In this document: positions 52,486 to 62,049 of the stretch, piece after piece
Layout of the letters: the number at the start of each line of letters is the position of its first letter
How positions within the stretch are numbered: the stretch's first letter is position 1
Source of the DNA: Streptomyces sp. DT2A-34
GTDB taxonomy: Bacteria; Actinomycetota; Actinomycetes; Streptomycetales; Streptomycetaceae
Assembly (NCBI RefSeq): GCF_030499515.1
Contig: NZ_JASTWJ010000001.1
Coordinates: forward strand, 620,001-684,000
Direction: 5' to 3'
DNA length: 64,000 bases
The notes under the pieces: generated by a model
The model's database searches: none
What the model was told of the DNA's origin: nothing
Seen by the model: the letters and a program-made list of their open reading frames with translations, nothing else
Program-made: the position numbers and the translations under genes

Positions 52486-53688
52486 ATGGCCCGCATGAGC
52501 GCGCCCCCTCTCCCCTTGTCCGGCATCACCGTGGTCAGCCTGGAACAGGCCGTGGCCGCCCCGTACGCCACCCGGCAGCTCGCCGACCTCGGGGCGCGCG
52601 TGATCAAGGTCGAGCGGCCCGGGGAGGGCGACTTCGCCCGCCGGTACGACACGACGGTGCACGGGCACTCCAGCTATTTCGTGTGGCTCAACCGGTCCAA
52701 GGAGTCCCTCACGCTGGACCTCAAGGACCCCCGCGGCCGCGAGATCCTGCACCGACTCCTCGACGGCGCAGACGTGTTCGTGCAGAACCTGGCGCCGGGC
52801 GCCGCCGACCGCCTCGGCCTCGGTGTCGAGGCGCTCGGCGAGCGGTGGCCACGGCTGATCCCGTGCACGATCTCCGGCTACGGCACGTCCGGACCGTGGG
52901 CCGACCGGAAGTCGTACGACCTGCTGGTGCAGTGCCAGACGGGTCTGGTGTCGCTGACCGGGACGCCCGACGAGACCGCGCGGGTCGGCATCTCCGTCGC
53001 CGACATCGCCGCCGGGATGTACGCCTACAGCGGCATCCTCACCGCCCTGTTCACGCGCGCCACCACGGGCACGGCCCACCCTGTGGAGGTGTCCCTGTTC
53101 GAGGCGCTGGCGGAGTGGATGGGCCAGCCCGCCTACTACACGCAGTACGGCGGCAGCCAGCCCCGGCGGCTGGGCACCCAGCATCCCACCCTCGCGCCGT
53201 ACGGCGCCTTCACGGCCGCCGACGGCAGTCAGGTGCTGTTCTCGATCCAGAACGAGCGCGAGTGGGCCGTCCTGTGTGCGGAGTTCCTCGGCCGGCCCGA
53301 GCTGACCGACGATCCGCACTTCGCGACGAGTTCCGCCCGCGTGGCCCATCGCGACGAGCTCAACGCCGTCGTCGCCGAGCGCTGTGCCCGCTCCGGCGCC
53401 GAGGAGATCCTCAAGGACCTGGAGTCCATCAACATCGCCTGTGCCGGGGTCAACGACGTCGCCGCGTTCCTGGAGCACCCGGTCCTCGCCGCCCGGGACC
53501 GCTGGCGCGACGTGGCCGTGCCCGGGGGCGCGACGGTGCAGGCCCTGCTGCCGCCGGCCGACCTCGCGGGACTGCCCGCGCGCATGGAGCCGGTGCCTGC
53601 GGTGGGCGAGCACACCGAGGCGATCCTCACCGAACTCGGGCGTAGCGGCGAGGAGATCGAGACCTTGCGCGCGGACGCCGTCATCTGA
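52486..53688 (+). CDS. CaiB/BaiF (class III) CoA-transferase
   Basis: 400 residues: ITVVSLEQAVAAPYATRQLA, KVERPGEGDFARRYD, SYFVWLNRSKESLTLDLKD, VFVQNLAPGAADRLGLG and PLIPCTISGYGTSGPWADRK-type block with catalytic Asp in SYDLLVQCQTG. Moves CoA between carboxylic acids; substrate unknown. A tandem repeat covers its stop codon. Confidence 0.9.
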   Translation: MARMSAPPLPLSGITVVSLEQAVAAPYATRQLADLGARVIKVERPGEGDFARRYDTTVHGHSSYFVWLNRSKESLTLDLKDPRGREILHRLLDGADVFVQNLAPGAADRLGLGVEALGERWPRLIPCTISGYGTSGPWADRKSYDLLVQCQTGLVSLTGTPDETARVGISVADIAAGMYAYSGILTALFTRATTGTAHPVEVSLFEALAEWMGQPAYYTQYGGSQPRRLGTQHPTLAPYGAFTAADGSQVLFSIQNEREWAVLCAEFLGRPELTDDPHFATSSARVAHRDELNAVVAERCARSGAEEILKDLESINIACAGVNDVAAFLEHPVLAARDRWRDVAVPGGATVQALLPPADLAGLPARMEPVPAVGEHTEAILTELGRSGEEIETLRADAVI

Positions 53689-53723
53689 GGGGCTGTCACC
53701 TGAGAGGGCCGTCATCTGAGGGG
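53677..53723. repeat. Three imperfect tandem 15-16-bp repeats over a stop codon
   Basis: GCCGTCATCTGAGGG (53677), GCTGTCACCTGAGAGG (53692) and GCCGTCATCTGAGGGG (53708). The first contains the CoA-transferase stop TGA; each copy carries another TGA. Confidence 0.7.
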
Positions 53724-53747
53724 GCGGAGTGCGTCGGCGGTCCAACG

Positions 53748-54455
53748 TCACCAGGGCAGCGGCCCGTTGATGTCGAAGTAGCCTCCGGTCGGGCCGTCGG
53801 GACCGAGCTGTGCCATGCGCACGATGATCTCGGCGCCCTCCTCGACGGTCTGGGTGCCGGTGCGCCCGTTCAGGTCGGTCGCGGTGAAGCCCGGCTCCAC
53901 GGCGTTGATCCGCATATCCGGGAACGCCTTCGCGAACTGCACGGTGATCATGTTCACGGTGGCCTTCGAGGCGGGGTACGCGACGCCCGGGTAGGCGTAC
54001 GCGGGGTGATCCGGATCGCAGACGTGGGTGACCGAGCCGAGGCCGCTGCTGACGTTGACCACGACCGGCGCGGCCGACTTCCGCAGCAGCGGCAGGAAGG
54101 CGTGGGTGACGCGGACGACTCCGAAGACGTTCGTCTCGAACAGTGTCCGCATGGCGTCGGCGGTCAGGTCCGCGGCACCGGGCACGGCGTTGTTCTCGTC
54201 TCGGTATTCGATGCCCGCGTTGTTGACGAGGACGTCGAGGCCTCCGTCGGCCTCGACGGTCTGCACGGCGGCCTGGACGGAGCTGTCGTCGGTGACGTCG
54301 ATCCGGACGTGGCGTGCGCCGAGCCGTTCGGCGGCGCGGCGTCCGCGCTCGGCGTCCCGGGCGCCGACGTAGACGGTGTGGCCCGCGGCGACGAGCCGGC
54401 GGGCGGACTCGAACCCCAGCCCCTTGTTGGCGCCGGTGATCAGTGTGGTGGTCAT
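53748..54455 (-). CDS. Short-chain dehydrogenase/reductase
   Basis: 235 residues: TTTLITGANKGLGFESARRL (GxxxGxG NAD(P) site), VLVNNAGIEYRDENN, Ser in VVNVSSGLGS and the YxxxK pair in YPASKATVNMIT. Start ATG 54455 chosen over 54527. Divergent from the XRE regulator at 54557; probably its target. Confidence 0.92.
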   Translation of the reverse strand: MTTTLITGANKGLGFESARRLVAAGHTVYVGARDAERGRRAAERLGARHVRIDVTDDSSVQAAVQTVEADGGLDVLVNNAGIEYRDENNAVPGAADLTADAMRTLFETNVFGVVRVTHAFLPLLRKSAAPVVVNVSSGLGSVTHVCDPDHPAYAYPGVAYPASKATVNMITVQFAKAFPDMRINAVEPGFTATDLNGRTGTQTVEEGAEIIVRMAQLGPDGPTGGYFDINGPLPW

Positions 54456-54556
54456 GCCGCCACGGTGCTGTACGGCCGGCCGGACAGCCAGGAGACCCTT
54501 CTTCCTGGGACTCCCAGTACCAGGCACCGCCGCGAACGGCGGTGTTCACTGGGGGC

Positions 54557-55393
54557 ATGACGGCGACGGAACTGGGACGGGCGCTGCGCCGCTGGCGCGA
54601 TCGGGTCGCCCCGGAGGCCGCCGGGCTGCCCGTCGGCGGACAGCGGCGTGCGGCCGGACTCCGGCGCGAGGAGCTGGCCCTGCTGGCGGGGATATCGGTC
54701 GACTACGTCACCCGCCTCGAACAGGGCAGGGCGACCAGCCCCTCCGGGCAGGTCGTCGAGGCCCTGGCCCGGGCACTGCGGCTGTCGGGGGACGAGCGGG
54801 CCTATCTGTTCCAGCTCGCCGGGCTGGCGCCGCCGGGGCCCGACACCGTCCCCGCGCACATCACACCCAGTGTCCAGCGGCTGCTGGACCGGCTGGTGGA
54901 CACGCCCGTCGGCGTCACCGACGCGGCCCACACCCTGCTCCTGGCCAACCCGATGTACGCGGCGCTGATGGGCGACCCCCACGGTCGGCGCGGCTTCGAG
55001 CGCAACGGGGCATGGCGCAACTTCCGCGGTGCGCCGACCCGGGTCCGGCACACGCCCGAGGAACGGCGTGCCTTCGAGATCGGCATGGTCTCCGAGCTGC
55101 GCGCGACCGCCGCCAGGTATCCCGCCGACTGTCAACTGCGGCACCTGATCAGCGAGTTGCGCGCGAGCAGCGAGCGTTTCGCGCAGCTGTGGGACGCGGG
55201 CGTCGTCGGCCGGCTCGAGGCCTCCCGCAAGACGATCGAACATCCGCAGGTGGGCCTGCTGACACTGGACTGCGACCTGCTCCGCGTCGAGGGCAACGAC
55301 CTGCGCATCCTCGTGTATTCGGCCGAGCCGGGCACCGAGGCGGCCGAGAAACTGGCGCTGCTCGCCGTCCTCGGCACCCGGTCACTGCTCTGA
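54557..55393 (+). CDS. XRE-family regulator with MmyB-like ligand-binding domain
   Basis: 278 residues: HTH GLRREELALLAGISVDYVTR, then the MmyB-like (TerR-type) PAS region VGVTDAAHTLLLANPMYAAL and LRHLISELRASSERFAQLWD. Streptomyces paralogues of this family commonly control the divergent SDR. ATG 54557. Confidence 0.9.
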   Translation: MTATELGRALRRWRDRVAPEAAGLPVGGQRRAAGLRREELALLAGISVDYVTRLEQGRATSPSGQVVEALARALRLSGDERAYLFQLAGLAPPGPDTVPAHITPSVQRLLDRLVDTPVGVTDAAHTLLLANPMYAALMGDPHGRRGFERNGAWRNFRGAPTRVRHTPEERRAFEIGMVSELRATAARYPADCQLRHLISELRASSERFAQLWDAGVVGRLEASRKTIEHPQVGLLTLDCDLLRVEGNDLRILVYSAEPGTEAAEKLALLAVLGTRSLL

Positions 55394-55486
55394 CCGAACG
55401 CGGCGCGCCCCGCGTGCGTCACAGTGTCGGGGCGGCCCGGCACCGTCCCTGCTGCCGCGTCCATCACAGTCCGTTCGGGGGAATCC

Positions 55487-56350
55487 ATGCGTACGACCGC
55501 CTCACGCACCGTCCAGTTGCTCACCGCGCTCGGCCTGCTCACCGCCGGCTGCGGCCCCGGCGCGGCAGGCTCGGGCGCATCCGAACCGACGCCGGACACC
55601 AGGCCTCGCGCCCTCAAGGTGGCCAAGGCGTGGGACGGTTCAGCGGCCGCCGAGATCTGGAGCAAGGGCTACTACCCGATGGGGGACCAGATGCGGCTGC
55701 CGGAGGACGCCTTCCACAACGACGCCGACAAGGAGGCGTACCTCACCCAGAACTTCGTGCTGCGCGGTGACCTCCCCGAGACCCCGAAGAAGGACGCGAA
55801 GGTGACATGGCGGGACGGTGACTCGCTCACGCTGCCGCTCATGGGGGCACGGGAGGCGTACGAGAAGCTGGACGGCGGCGACTCGTCCGCGCCGCGCCTC
55901 ACCGTGACCGGTGCGAAGCTGAGCGAGACGACGCTGGCCACCAGCCGCGGCCCGGCCACCGTGCCGGTCTGGCTGTTCACCCTCGAGGGCTATGACACCC
56001 CGCTCACGCAGGTCGCCCTCAACCCTTCGAAGCCTCCGAAGCCGCCCATCGGACCGGCCGACCACCTCAGCGACGATCTGTGGGAACTCGACAAGCTGGT
56101 CGAGGTGGCCCCGGACGGCCGGTCCGTCACCGTACTGGCGCACCACGGGGCCTGCGACGACGGACCCGCCGTGGACCTGCTGGAGACGGACGGCAGCGTG
56201 GTCCTGTCCGGCTACATCGTCGGAACGAGTGACGGTCCCTGCACGCTCCAACTGCTGGCCAAGAAGGTGACGGTCGAACTGGACCGCCCGCTCGGCGACC
56301 GGACCCTGCTGGACGCGTTCACGGGCCGTCCCCTGCGCGGCACCGGCTGA
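55487..56350 (+). CDS. Lipoprotein, hypothetical
   Basis: 287 residues with signal peptide and lipobox LLTAGC at the start, then Pro/Ser-rich spacer. Body reads LPEDAFHNDADKEAYLTQNF and VPVWLFTLEGYDTPLTQVAL with two late Cys (GACDDG, GPCTLQ) that could pair. Membrane-anchored, outer face. Function unknown. Confidence 0.8.
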   Translation: MRTTASRTVQLLTALGLLTAGCGPGAAGSGASEPTPDTRPRALKVAKAWDGSAAAEIWSKGYYPMGDQMRLPEDAFHNDADKEAYLTQNFVLRGDLPETPKKDAKVTWRDGDSLTLPLMGAREAYEKLDGGDSSAPRLTVTGAKLSETTLATSRGPATVPVWLFTLEGYDTPLTQVALNPSKPPKPPIGPADHLSDDLWELDKLVEVAPDGRSVTVLAHHGACDDGPAVDLLETDGSVVLSGYIVGTSDGPCTLQLLAKKVTVELDRPLGDRTLLDAFTGRPLRGTG

Positions 56351-56380
56351 GTCACTGCTCCTGTGCGGGACTCGTGCGGG

Positions 56381-57247
56381 TCACCTCGTCAAGGCCGCCC
56401 TGGCCGCCGTGAGGGCCTGTTCCGCGTAACCGCGGCCGAAGAGGACGGCGTGCACCAGGAGCGGGAAGAGCTGGTGCAGGGCGATGCGGTCGGCCCAGCC
56501 CTCGGCCAGAGGGGCCGTCCGCTGGTAGCCGTCCAGGATCCGGTCCAGGCGGGGGCAGCCGAAGAGGTGGAGCATGGCCAGGTCGGTCTCGCGGTGGCCG
56601 CCGTGCGCGGCCGGATCGATCAGCCAGGCGTGCCCGTCGGCGCCCCACAGGACGTTGCCGTTCCAGAGGTCGCCGTGCAGCCGGGCGGGCGGTTCGGCGG
56701 GGCCCGCCAGTTCGGGGAGCCGCTCGCAGACCTGCTCGATCACGGGCGCCTCCGCGCTGCGGACCGTGCCGTCGTCGACCGCGCGGCGCAGATACGGCAG
56801 CACCCGGTGCTCGGCGTACCAGCGGGGCCAGTCGGGGCCGGTGACATTGCGCATCGGGGCGAGCCCGATGTACGCGTCCTCGGGGCCGCCGGGCGGTGGG
56901 GCGCCGAACGCGGGTGCACCGGCGGCGTGCAGGGCGGCCAGGTCGCTGCCGAGGTGTTCCGCCGCGTCCGCGCTGGGCCGGCCGGTCGCCACGCGGTCGG
57001 TGACCAGCCACTGCCCGTCGTGGCCGTGCACGGCCGGGATGCGGACGGCGTGGGCGTCGGCCAGCCAGCGCAGTCCCGCCGCCTCCGCCTGCGCGGCGCG
57101 ATGGCCGTCGCCGCGCTTGACCATCACCACTCGGCCGCCGTCCAGGGTGACTTCGGCGAGCGCCCCGGAGAGCTGTCGCTCGCCGGTCACCGCAAGCCCG
57201 GTGAACCGCGCCGCCGTGGCGCCCGGACCCTCGCAGGAGTTGTGCAC
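56381..57247 (-). CDS. Fructosamine kinase-family protein
   Basis: 288 residues of the aminoglycoside phosphotransferase-like fold: VVMVKRGDGHRAAQAEAAGL, catalytic loop ARLHGDLWNGNVLWGADG and the DxD segment HAWLIDPAAHGGHRETDLA. Relatives phosphorylate ketosamines (deglycation). GTG/ATG options exist; the ATG start at 57247 fits. Confidence 0.9.
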   Translation of the reverse strand: MHNSCEGPGATAARFTGLAVTGERQLSGALAEVTLDGGRVVMVKRGDGHRAAQAEAAGLRWLADAHAVRIPAVHGHDGQWLVTDRVATGRPSADAAEHLGSDLAALHAAGAPAFGAPPPGGPEDAYIGLAPMRNVTGPDWPRWYAEHRVLPYLRRAVDDGTVRSAEAPVIEQVCERLPELAGPAEPPARLHGDLWNGNVLWGADGHAWLIDPAAHGGHRETDLAMLHLFGCPRLDRILDGYQRTAPLAEGWADRIALHQLFPLLVHAVLFGRGYAEQALTAARAALTR

Positions 57248-57321
57248 GCGATCAGGGTACGGCGGCCTTCGGCCGTACTGAAGTCACCCGGTCAGCTGTC
57301 GGCCGGCGAACTCCCGGCGGG

Positions 57322-57777
57322 TCAACTGTCGGCGGCCGCCTTCTTGATCGCCTCGCGGATCCGGGAGTAGGTGCCGCAGCGGCAGACGTTCTCGATCCGG
57401 TCGATGTCGGCGTCCGTCGGGCGGGGCGTCTTCTTCAGGAGGGCGGCCGTGGCCATGATCTGGCCCGGCTGGCAGAAGCCGCACTGGGCGACGTCGCAGT
57501 CGAGCCAGGCCTGTTGAACGGGGTGGAGCCGGTCGCCGTCGGCCAGGCCCTCGATGGTGGTGACCTTGCGGCCGGCGCAGTCGGCGACCGGGACGACGCA
57601 GGGCTGGATCTCGTCGCCGTCGAGATGGCTGGTGCAGGCGCGGCAGGCGCCCACGCCGCAGCCGTACTTGGGGCCGGTGACGTTCAGCAGGTCGCGCAGC
57701 ACCCACAGCAGGGGCATGTCGGCGGGTGCCTCGACGGTGACGCGTGTCCCGTTGAGGGTGAAGGAGTAGGACGGCAT
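57322..57777 (-). CDS. 2Fe-2S subunit of a molybdenum hydroxylase
   Basis: 151 residues: plant-type ferredoxin half with KYGCGVGACRACTSHLDGD, and the helical half with CGFCQPGQIMATAALLKKTP and NVCRCGTYSRIREAIK. This is the IorA-type small subunit. Same strand, 40 bp after the large subunit, so one complex. Confidence 0.93.
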   Translation of the reverse strand: MPSYSFTLNGTRVTVEAPADMPLLWVLRDLLNVTGPKYGCGVGACRACTSHLDGDEIQPCVVPVADCAGRKVTTIEGLADGDRLHPVQQAWLDCDVAQCGFCQPGQIMATAALLKKTPRPTDADIDRIENVCRCGTYSRIREAIKKAAADS

Positions 57778-57817
57778 CGGTACCTTCTCGAAAAGTGGCT
57801 CGGAAGCCGAAGGCGGC

Positions 57818-60040
57818 TCAGAAGTCGAGGGGGAAGCGGCGCGGCTTGGTGCCGGTGGCGCGGGCGTAGGCGTTGGCGACGGCGCCGGCCGCGGCCGGGA
57901 CGCCGAGTTCGCCGGCTCCGCCGGGGTCGCGCCGGGAGGGCATGATGTGCGCCTCGAAGTGCTGGGGGGCGTGCCGCTGGCGGGCGTAGTGGAAGTCGGC
58001 GAAGCTGCTCTCGCGGACGGCGCCCCGGTCGATGTGCAGGCCGGCGCTCAGGATCGTGGAGATCCCGTCGACGGCGGTGCCCATGAGTTGGGCCTCAAGT
58101 CCGCGCGGGTTGACGGCCGTTCCGACGTCGGCCGCCATCACGACCTTGGTCACCCGGGGGTTCTTGGGGTCGACGGCGTCGATCTCGACGAGGCAGGCCA
58201 CGCAGGAGCCGTACTCCTCGTGCAGGGCGACGCCCTGGGCGTGCCCCGGTGGCATGGTCCGGCCCCACTTCCCGGCGGTCGCGACCTTGTCCAGGACGGC
58301 CTTGACGGTCTTGCTCCGCAGTGTCGTACGGCGGAAGGCGACCGGGTCCTTCCCGAGGCTGCGGGCGACCTCGTCGACGACGATCTCCTCGGCGGTGCGC
58401 ACCGTGCCGGAGTCCACCGAGCGCCAGGCGCCGAGCGGGATCGCGAGATCGACCGAGCCCGAGTCGCCGGAGAGGCGGCCGAAGTTGTAGAGGCCGCTGT
58501 CGCTGGGAAGCGGGGCCGCCGCGGGGGCGCGTACGGCGGAGCGCACGCCGCCTTGAGTGGACAGACCCTGCTTCTCGAAGGACTCGTTGACCGAGGCCGT
58601 CGCATGGGCGAAGGCCACCACTCTGCCCTGGGCATGGCTGGCCCGGATCCGGTGGTGGGTGGCCGGGCGCATTCTGCCGTGCCGGATGTCGTCGGCCCGG
58701 CTCCACATCAGCTTCACCGGCCGGCGTGCCTTCTTGGAGATCAGGGCCGCCTCGATCGCGGCGTCGTAGTTCAGGCGGCGCCCGAACGAGCCGCCGCCGC
58801 GCAGGACATGGACCCGGACCTTCGACACCGGCAGGCCGGTCGCCGAGGCGATCTCCTCGCGTGCCGACTGCGGCGTCTGGGAGGAGAACCAGATCTCGGC
58901 CCGCTGTGCGCGTACGTCCGCCACGGCTGTGAGCACCTCCATCGGCGCGTGGCTGACGAACGCGAACTCGAACTCGGCCCCGGTCTGCGCGGATCCGCGC
59001 GGCGGGGTCGGAAGCTTCGGCACCGCGGCCCGCAGCCGGGAGCGGATCTGGGCGTCGGAGAGGTCCGCCAGTGGGCCCGGCGCCCACTCGATCCGCAGGG
59101 CGTCCCTGGCCTGGAAGGCGTGGTGGAAGGTGTCCGCGACCACGGCGACACCGCCGTCGATCCGGACGACCGCGTGGACACCGGGCAGGGCGCGGGCGGC
59201 CCGGGAGTCGACCGAGGCGACCTTCCCGCCGATGGTCGGCGGCCGGGCCACGACCGTCGGCTTCGCTCCGGCCACCGTGAGGTCTCCGGTGTACTTCGCC
59301 TTGCCGGTGATGATGTCGCGGGCGTCGATGCGGGTCGTCGGCCGTCCGATCACCCGATGCTCGGTCGCCGGCTTGGGCCGGGTCGACACGGTCGGCCGGG
59401 TGATCCGGGCGGCGCTCCTGGTCAGCGATCCGAAGGTGGCGGTGCGTCCGTCCGGGGCGAAGACTCTGGTGCCCCGGGTGCTCAGGGTCCGCGCGGGGAC
59501 GTGCCAGCGGCGGGCGGCCGCGGTGACGAGCTTGGCGCGGGCGGTGGCGGCCAGTTGCCGGGCCGGTCCGTACAGCGAACTGACCGAACTGGAGCCGCCG
59601 GTGAACTGGTTGCCCTCGCTGCGGGCGTCCGCGAGCGGGATGTCCACGTCGGCGAGCCGGGCGTCCAGCTCCTCGGCGATCATCATGGCGACGGCGGTGG
59701 TGACGCCCTGGCCGACCTCGACGCGCGGCAGCCGTACGACGACCCTGTTGGCCGGGGTGACCTCCAGGACGAGCATCTCCGCGTCGGTGCCGGTCACCAG
59801 GACGTCGGACGATCCACGGCCGCCGTCCGCGGGTTCCTCGGCGCCTTCCGCGGTCGAGCCGTCGCAGCCGAGCGGGGCCGCGACGGTCAGGGTGGTCGCC
59901 GCGAGCGAGTAGACCACGAACTGGCGGCGGGACAACTGGCGGGCCAACAGGCGCTCCTCTCCGCGAACCCGGGCTGGTTCGATCTGTATGAGGGGCCGGT
60001 GCGCTCCGGGGTTGCGCCGGTTGGCCGCTGCATCGATCAC
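57818..60040 (-). CDS. Tat-exported molybdopterin subunit (isoquinoline 1-oxidoreductase type)
   Basis: 740 residues of the xanthine dehydrogenase family: Tat-like LSRRQFVVYSLAATTLTVAA near the start, IKGKAKYTGDL-type region, VLRGGGSFGRRLNYDAAIEA, and C-terminal AGELGVPAAAGAVANAYARA with the Glu of the Mo site. Pairs with the 57322 subunit. Oxidises aromatic heterocycles or aldehydes in relatives. N-terminus uncertain: 60040 or a later start. Confidence 0.88.
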   Translation of the reverse strand: MIDAAANRRNPGAHRPLIQIEPARVRGEERLLARQLSRRQFVVYSLAATTLTVAAPLGCDGSTAEGAEEPADGGRGSSDVLVTGTDAEMLVLEVTPANRVVVRLPRVEVGQGVTTAVAMMIAEELDARLADVDIPLADARSEGNQFTGGSSSVSSLYGPARQLAATARAKLVTAAARRWHVPARTLSTRGTRVFAPDGRTATFGSLTRSAARITRPTVSTRPKPATEHRVIGRPTTRIDARDIITGKAKYTGDLTVAGAKPTVVARPPTIGGKVASVDSRAARALPGVHAVVRIDGGVAVVADTFHHAFQARDALRIEWAPGPLADLSDAQIRSRLRAAVPKLPTPPRGSAQTGAEFEFAFVSHAPMEVLTAVADVRAQRAEIWFSSQTPQSAREEIASATGLPVSKVRVHVLRGGGSFGRRLNYDAAIEAALISKKARRPVKLMWSRADDIRHGRMRPATHHRIRASHAQGRVVAFAHATASVNESFEKQGLSTQGGVRSAVRAPAAAPLPSDSGLYNFGRLSGDSGSVDLAIPLGAWRSVDSGTVRTAEEIVVDEVARSLGKDPVAFRRTTLRSKTVKAVLDKVATAGKWGRTMPPGHAQGVALHEEYGSCVACLVEIDAVDPKNPRVTKVVMAADVGTAVNPRGLEAQLMGTAVDGISTILSAGLHIDRGAVRESSFADFHYARQRHAPQHFEAHIMPSRRDPGGAGELGVPAAAGAVANAYARATGTKPRRFPLDF

Positions 60041-60061
60041 CGCGTCGGTTACCGCATCGAT

Positions 60062-61240
60062 CTACGGCGCGAGTTGCCAGAGGTCGGTGCCCCACTCCAG
60101 GTGCCGTATGAGCTCGTCGTCGCCCGGCCGGTTCGCACTCGCGCCTCGGGGGCCGGGGCCCGAGGGGGTGTGGGTGCCGCGGGAGATGTTGCCGCTGACG
60201 GTGATGTTGTGTTCCACGCGGGGGCGGCGGAGCGTCTCGTAGAGCCGGAGCGCGGCGTCGGTGTCCGGCGCGTCGCGCAGGGACTTGGCGAGGACGACGG
60301 CGTCCTCCAGGGCCATCGAGGCGCCCTGCCCGGTGGCGGGGGACGCGGCGTGGGCGGCGTCGCCGATGAGCAGGGTCCGGGCGGAGCGCCAAGGTGTCCC
60401 GGTGGGGAGTTCGGTGGCGTTGGTGACCATGAGGTGGTCGGGGGTGGCCGCGACGAGGTCCGCGGCGGGGGTGGAGTCCTTGCGGAGCAGCGGCAGCAGC
60501 AGGTCGCGCCACTGGGCGGGGGTGCCGTGCGCGACGGCGTCAGCGGCCAAGGGGGCGTCGGAGACGCGTGCGAACCAGTACGTCTCCCCCTCCGGCGACA
60601 CCGCGTACCCGAAGGCGACGGTGCTGCCGCGCACCATGGTGATGGTCTCGCCGTCGCCGGATGCGGGAGCGGATGCGGGTGCGGCGCCGGTGTAGCCGTA
60701 GAAGACGTACTGGCCGGCATAACCCGGGCGCGCCTCGGGGGCGGTGAGCCGGCGGACGGTGGAGTTCAGGCCGTCGGCCCCGATGACCAGGTCGCCGGTC
60801 GCCGTGCTGCCGTCGGCGAAGTGGGCGGTGACGCCGTGCGGGCCGTCCTCGACCGACGCGAGGCGGGTGCCGTGCCGGAGGACGATGCCCCGGCGCTCGA
60901 CCTCGGCCTGCAGGGCGGCGTTGAGGTCGCCGCGGCGCAGGCACCGGTATCCGAGGTGCGGGGTGGCTGCCTCGCCGAGCGGCACGTGGGCCACCTCGGC
61001 TCCCGTGTCGTCGAGGACCCGCATCGAGGTCAGCGGGAAGCCGATCGCGGTGACCGCCGCCGAGGCGTCGACCTGGGCCAGGGCACGCATGCCGTTGCTC
61101 GCGAGGGTGAGGAACGCGCCGATGTCCTCGGCGGAGTCGGGGTGCGCCTCGTGCACCGTGACGTCGAATCCGGCCTTGTGCAGGGCAAGAGCCGCTCCGG
61201 CACCGGCGATCCCGCCCCCGATGACGATCAACCGCGTCAC
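60062..61240 (-). CDS. FAD-dependent aromatic-ring monooxygenase
   Basis: 392 residues: RLIVIGGGIAGAGAALALHK (FAD), VIGADGLNSTVRRLTAPEAR (DG motif) and LLIGDAAHAASPATGQGASM (GD motif). Group A flavoprotein; substrate unknown. GTG 61240 has GGGGCGA upstream. Precedes the molybdenum hydroxylase genes by 22 bp on the same strand, so probably one operon. Confidence 0.88.
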   Translation of the reverse strand: MTRLIVIGGGIAGAGAALALHKAGFDVTVHEAHPDSAEDIGAFLTLASNGMRALAQVDASAAVTAIGFPLTSMRVLDDTGAEVAHVPLGEAATPHLGYRCLRRGDLNAALQAEVERRGIVLRHGTRLASVEDGPHGVTAHFADGSTATGDLVIGADGLNSTVRRLTAPEARPGYAGQYVFYGYTGAAPASAPASGDGETITMVRGSTVAFGYAVSPEGETYWFARVSDAPLAADAVAHGTPAQWRDLLLPLLRKDSTPAADLVAATPDHLMVTNATELPTGTPWRSARTLLIGDAAHAASPATGQGASMALEDAVVLAKSLRDAPDTDAALRLYETLRRPRVEHNITVSGNISRGTHTPSGPGPRGASANRPGDDELIRHLEWGTDLWQLAP

Positions 61241-61435
61241 ATCGCCCCCTGGTATGCATGCCGCCCCCGTGAGCAGCAGCCGTCCTTCGTGGAACGTCCC
61301 GGGCCCGGTGCGGGTTCCCGAGCGAGCCGCCGATCGTTGTACAGCCCGGACCGATGACCTCCGGAACGGTGCAACCATTCCGCCGACCCGAATGTCTTGC
61401 CTAATATCAGACACAACACCCTTCTAGGGGACGCA

Positions 61436-62020
61436 ATGGGACGAAACAGAACCGCATGGGCGACGACAGTCGCGCTCATGGCCGCCACGCTGGGTGTGGC
61501 GGCGGTCCCGGCCGACGCCACGACGGCCACCACCACCCAGACCACGGCCTGCCCCACCGGCTGGGGCAGTCAGGCCAAGACCCGCTCCGCCGCCACGTCG
61601 GAGTCGGTGACGAACATCAGGACCGGCCGGCACGCCTGCTTCGACCGCATGGTCGTCGATGTCCCCGGCGCGGGCACCCGCGGCCTCGGCTATTCCGTCA
61701 GGTACGTCAGCCGCCTCTACCAGGACGGTTCGGGCAACCACATTCCCGTCGGCGGCGGAGCCGTCATCGAGGTGCGGGTGGCCGCCCCCGCCTATGACCC
61801 CGACACCGGGCAGCCCACGTATCCCGTGCGCGCGGGTCAGCGTCTGAAGGGCGTGGACCTCACGGGCTACCGCACCTTCAGGGACGCACGGTTCGCCGGC
61901 AGCTTCGAAGGGGACACGCAGATCGGGCTCGGCGTCCGGGCACGGCTGCCGTTCCGGGTCTGGGTGGCGACCGACCGGATCGTGGTCGACGTGGCGCACA
62001 ACTGGACGGGGGCGCGCTGA
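61436..62020 (+). CDS. Secreted AMIN-like domain protein
   Basis: 194 residues: signal peptide (TTVALMAATLGVAAVPADAT), then an AMIN-like beta domain (GRHACFDRMVVDVPG, VRYVSRLYQDGSGN, GTQIGLGV-like end). Two Cys may pair. Function unknown; probably cell-wall or extracellular. RBS TTCTAGGGGA upstream of ATG 61436. Confidence 0.82.
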   Translation: MGRNRTAWATTVALMAATLGVAAVPADATTATTTQTTACPTGWGSQAKTRSAATSESVTNIRTGRHACFDRMVVDVPGAGTRGLGYSVRYVSRLYQDGSGNHIPVGGGAVIEVRVAAPAYDPDTGQPTYPVRAGQRLKGVDLTGYRTFRDARFAGSFEGDTQIGLGVRARLPFRVWVATDRIVVDVAHNWTGAR

Positions 62021-62049
62021 GGGCTGCATCTGGACCGGGCTGCGGGCGA

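Noticed and set aside
57947..61357. Very long plus-strand open frame (about 1136 codons) antisense to the molybdenum hydroxylase and monooxygenase
   Set aside because: Translation is low-complexity (Gly/Arg/Asp/Val) with no domain; it is a GC-rich shadow of the minus-strand genes.
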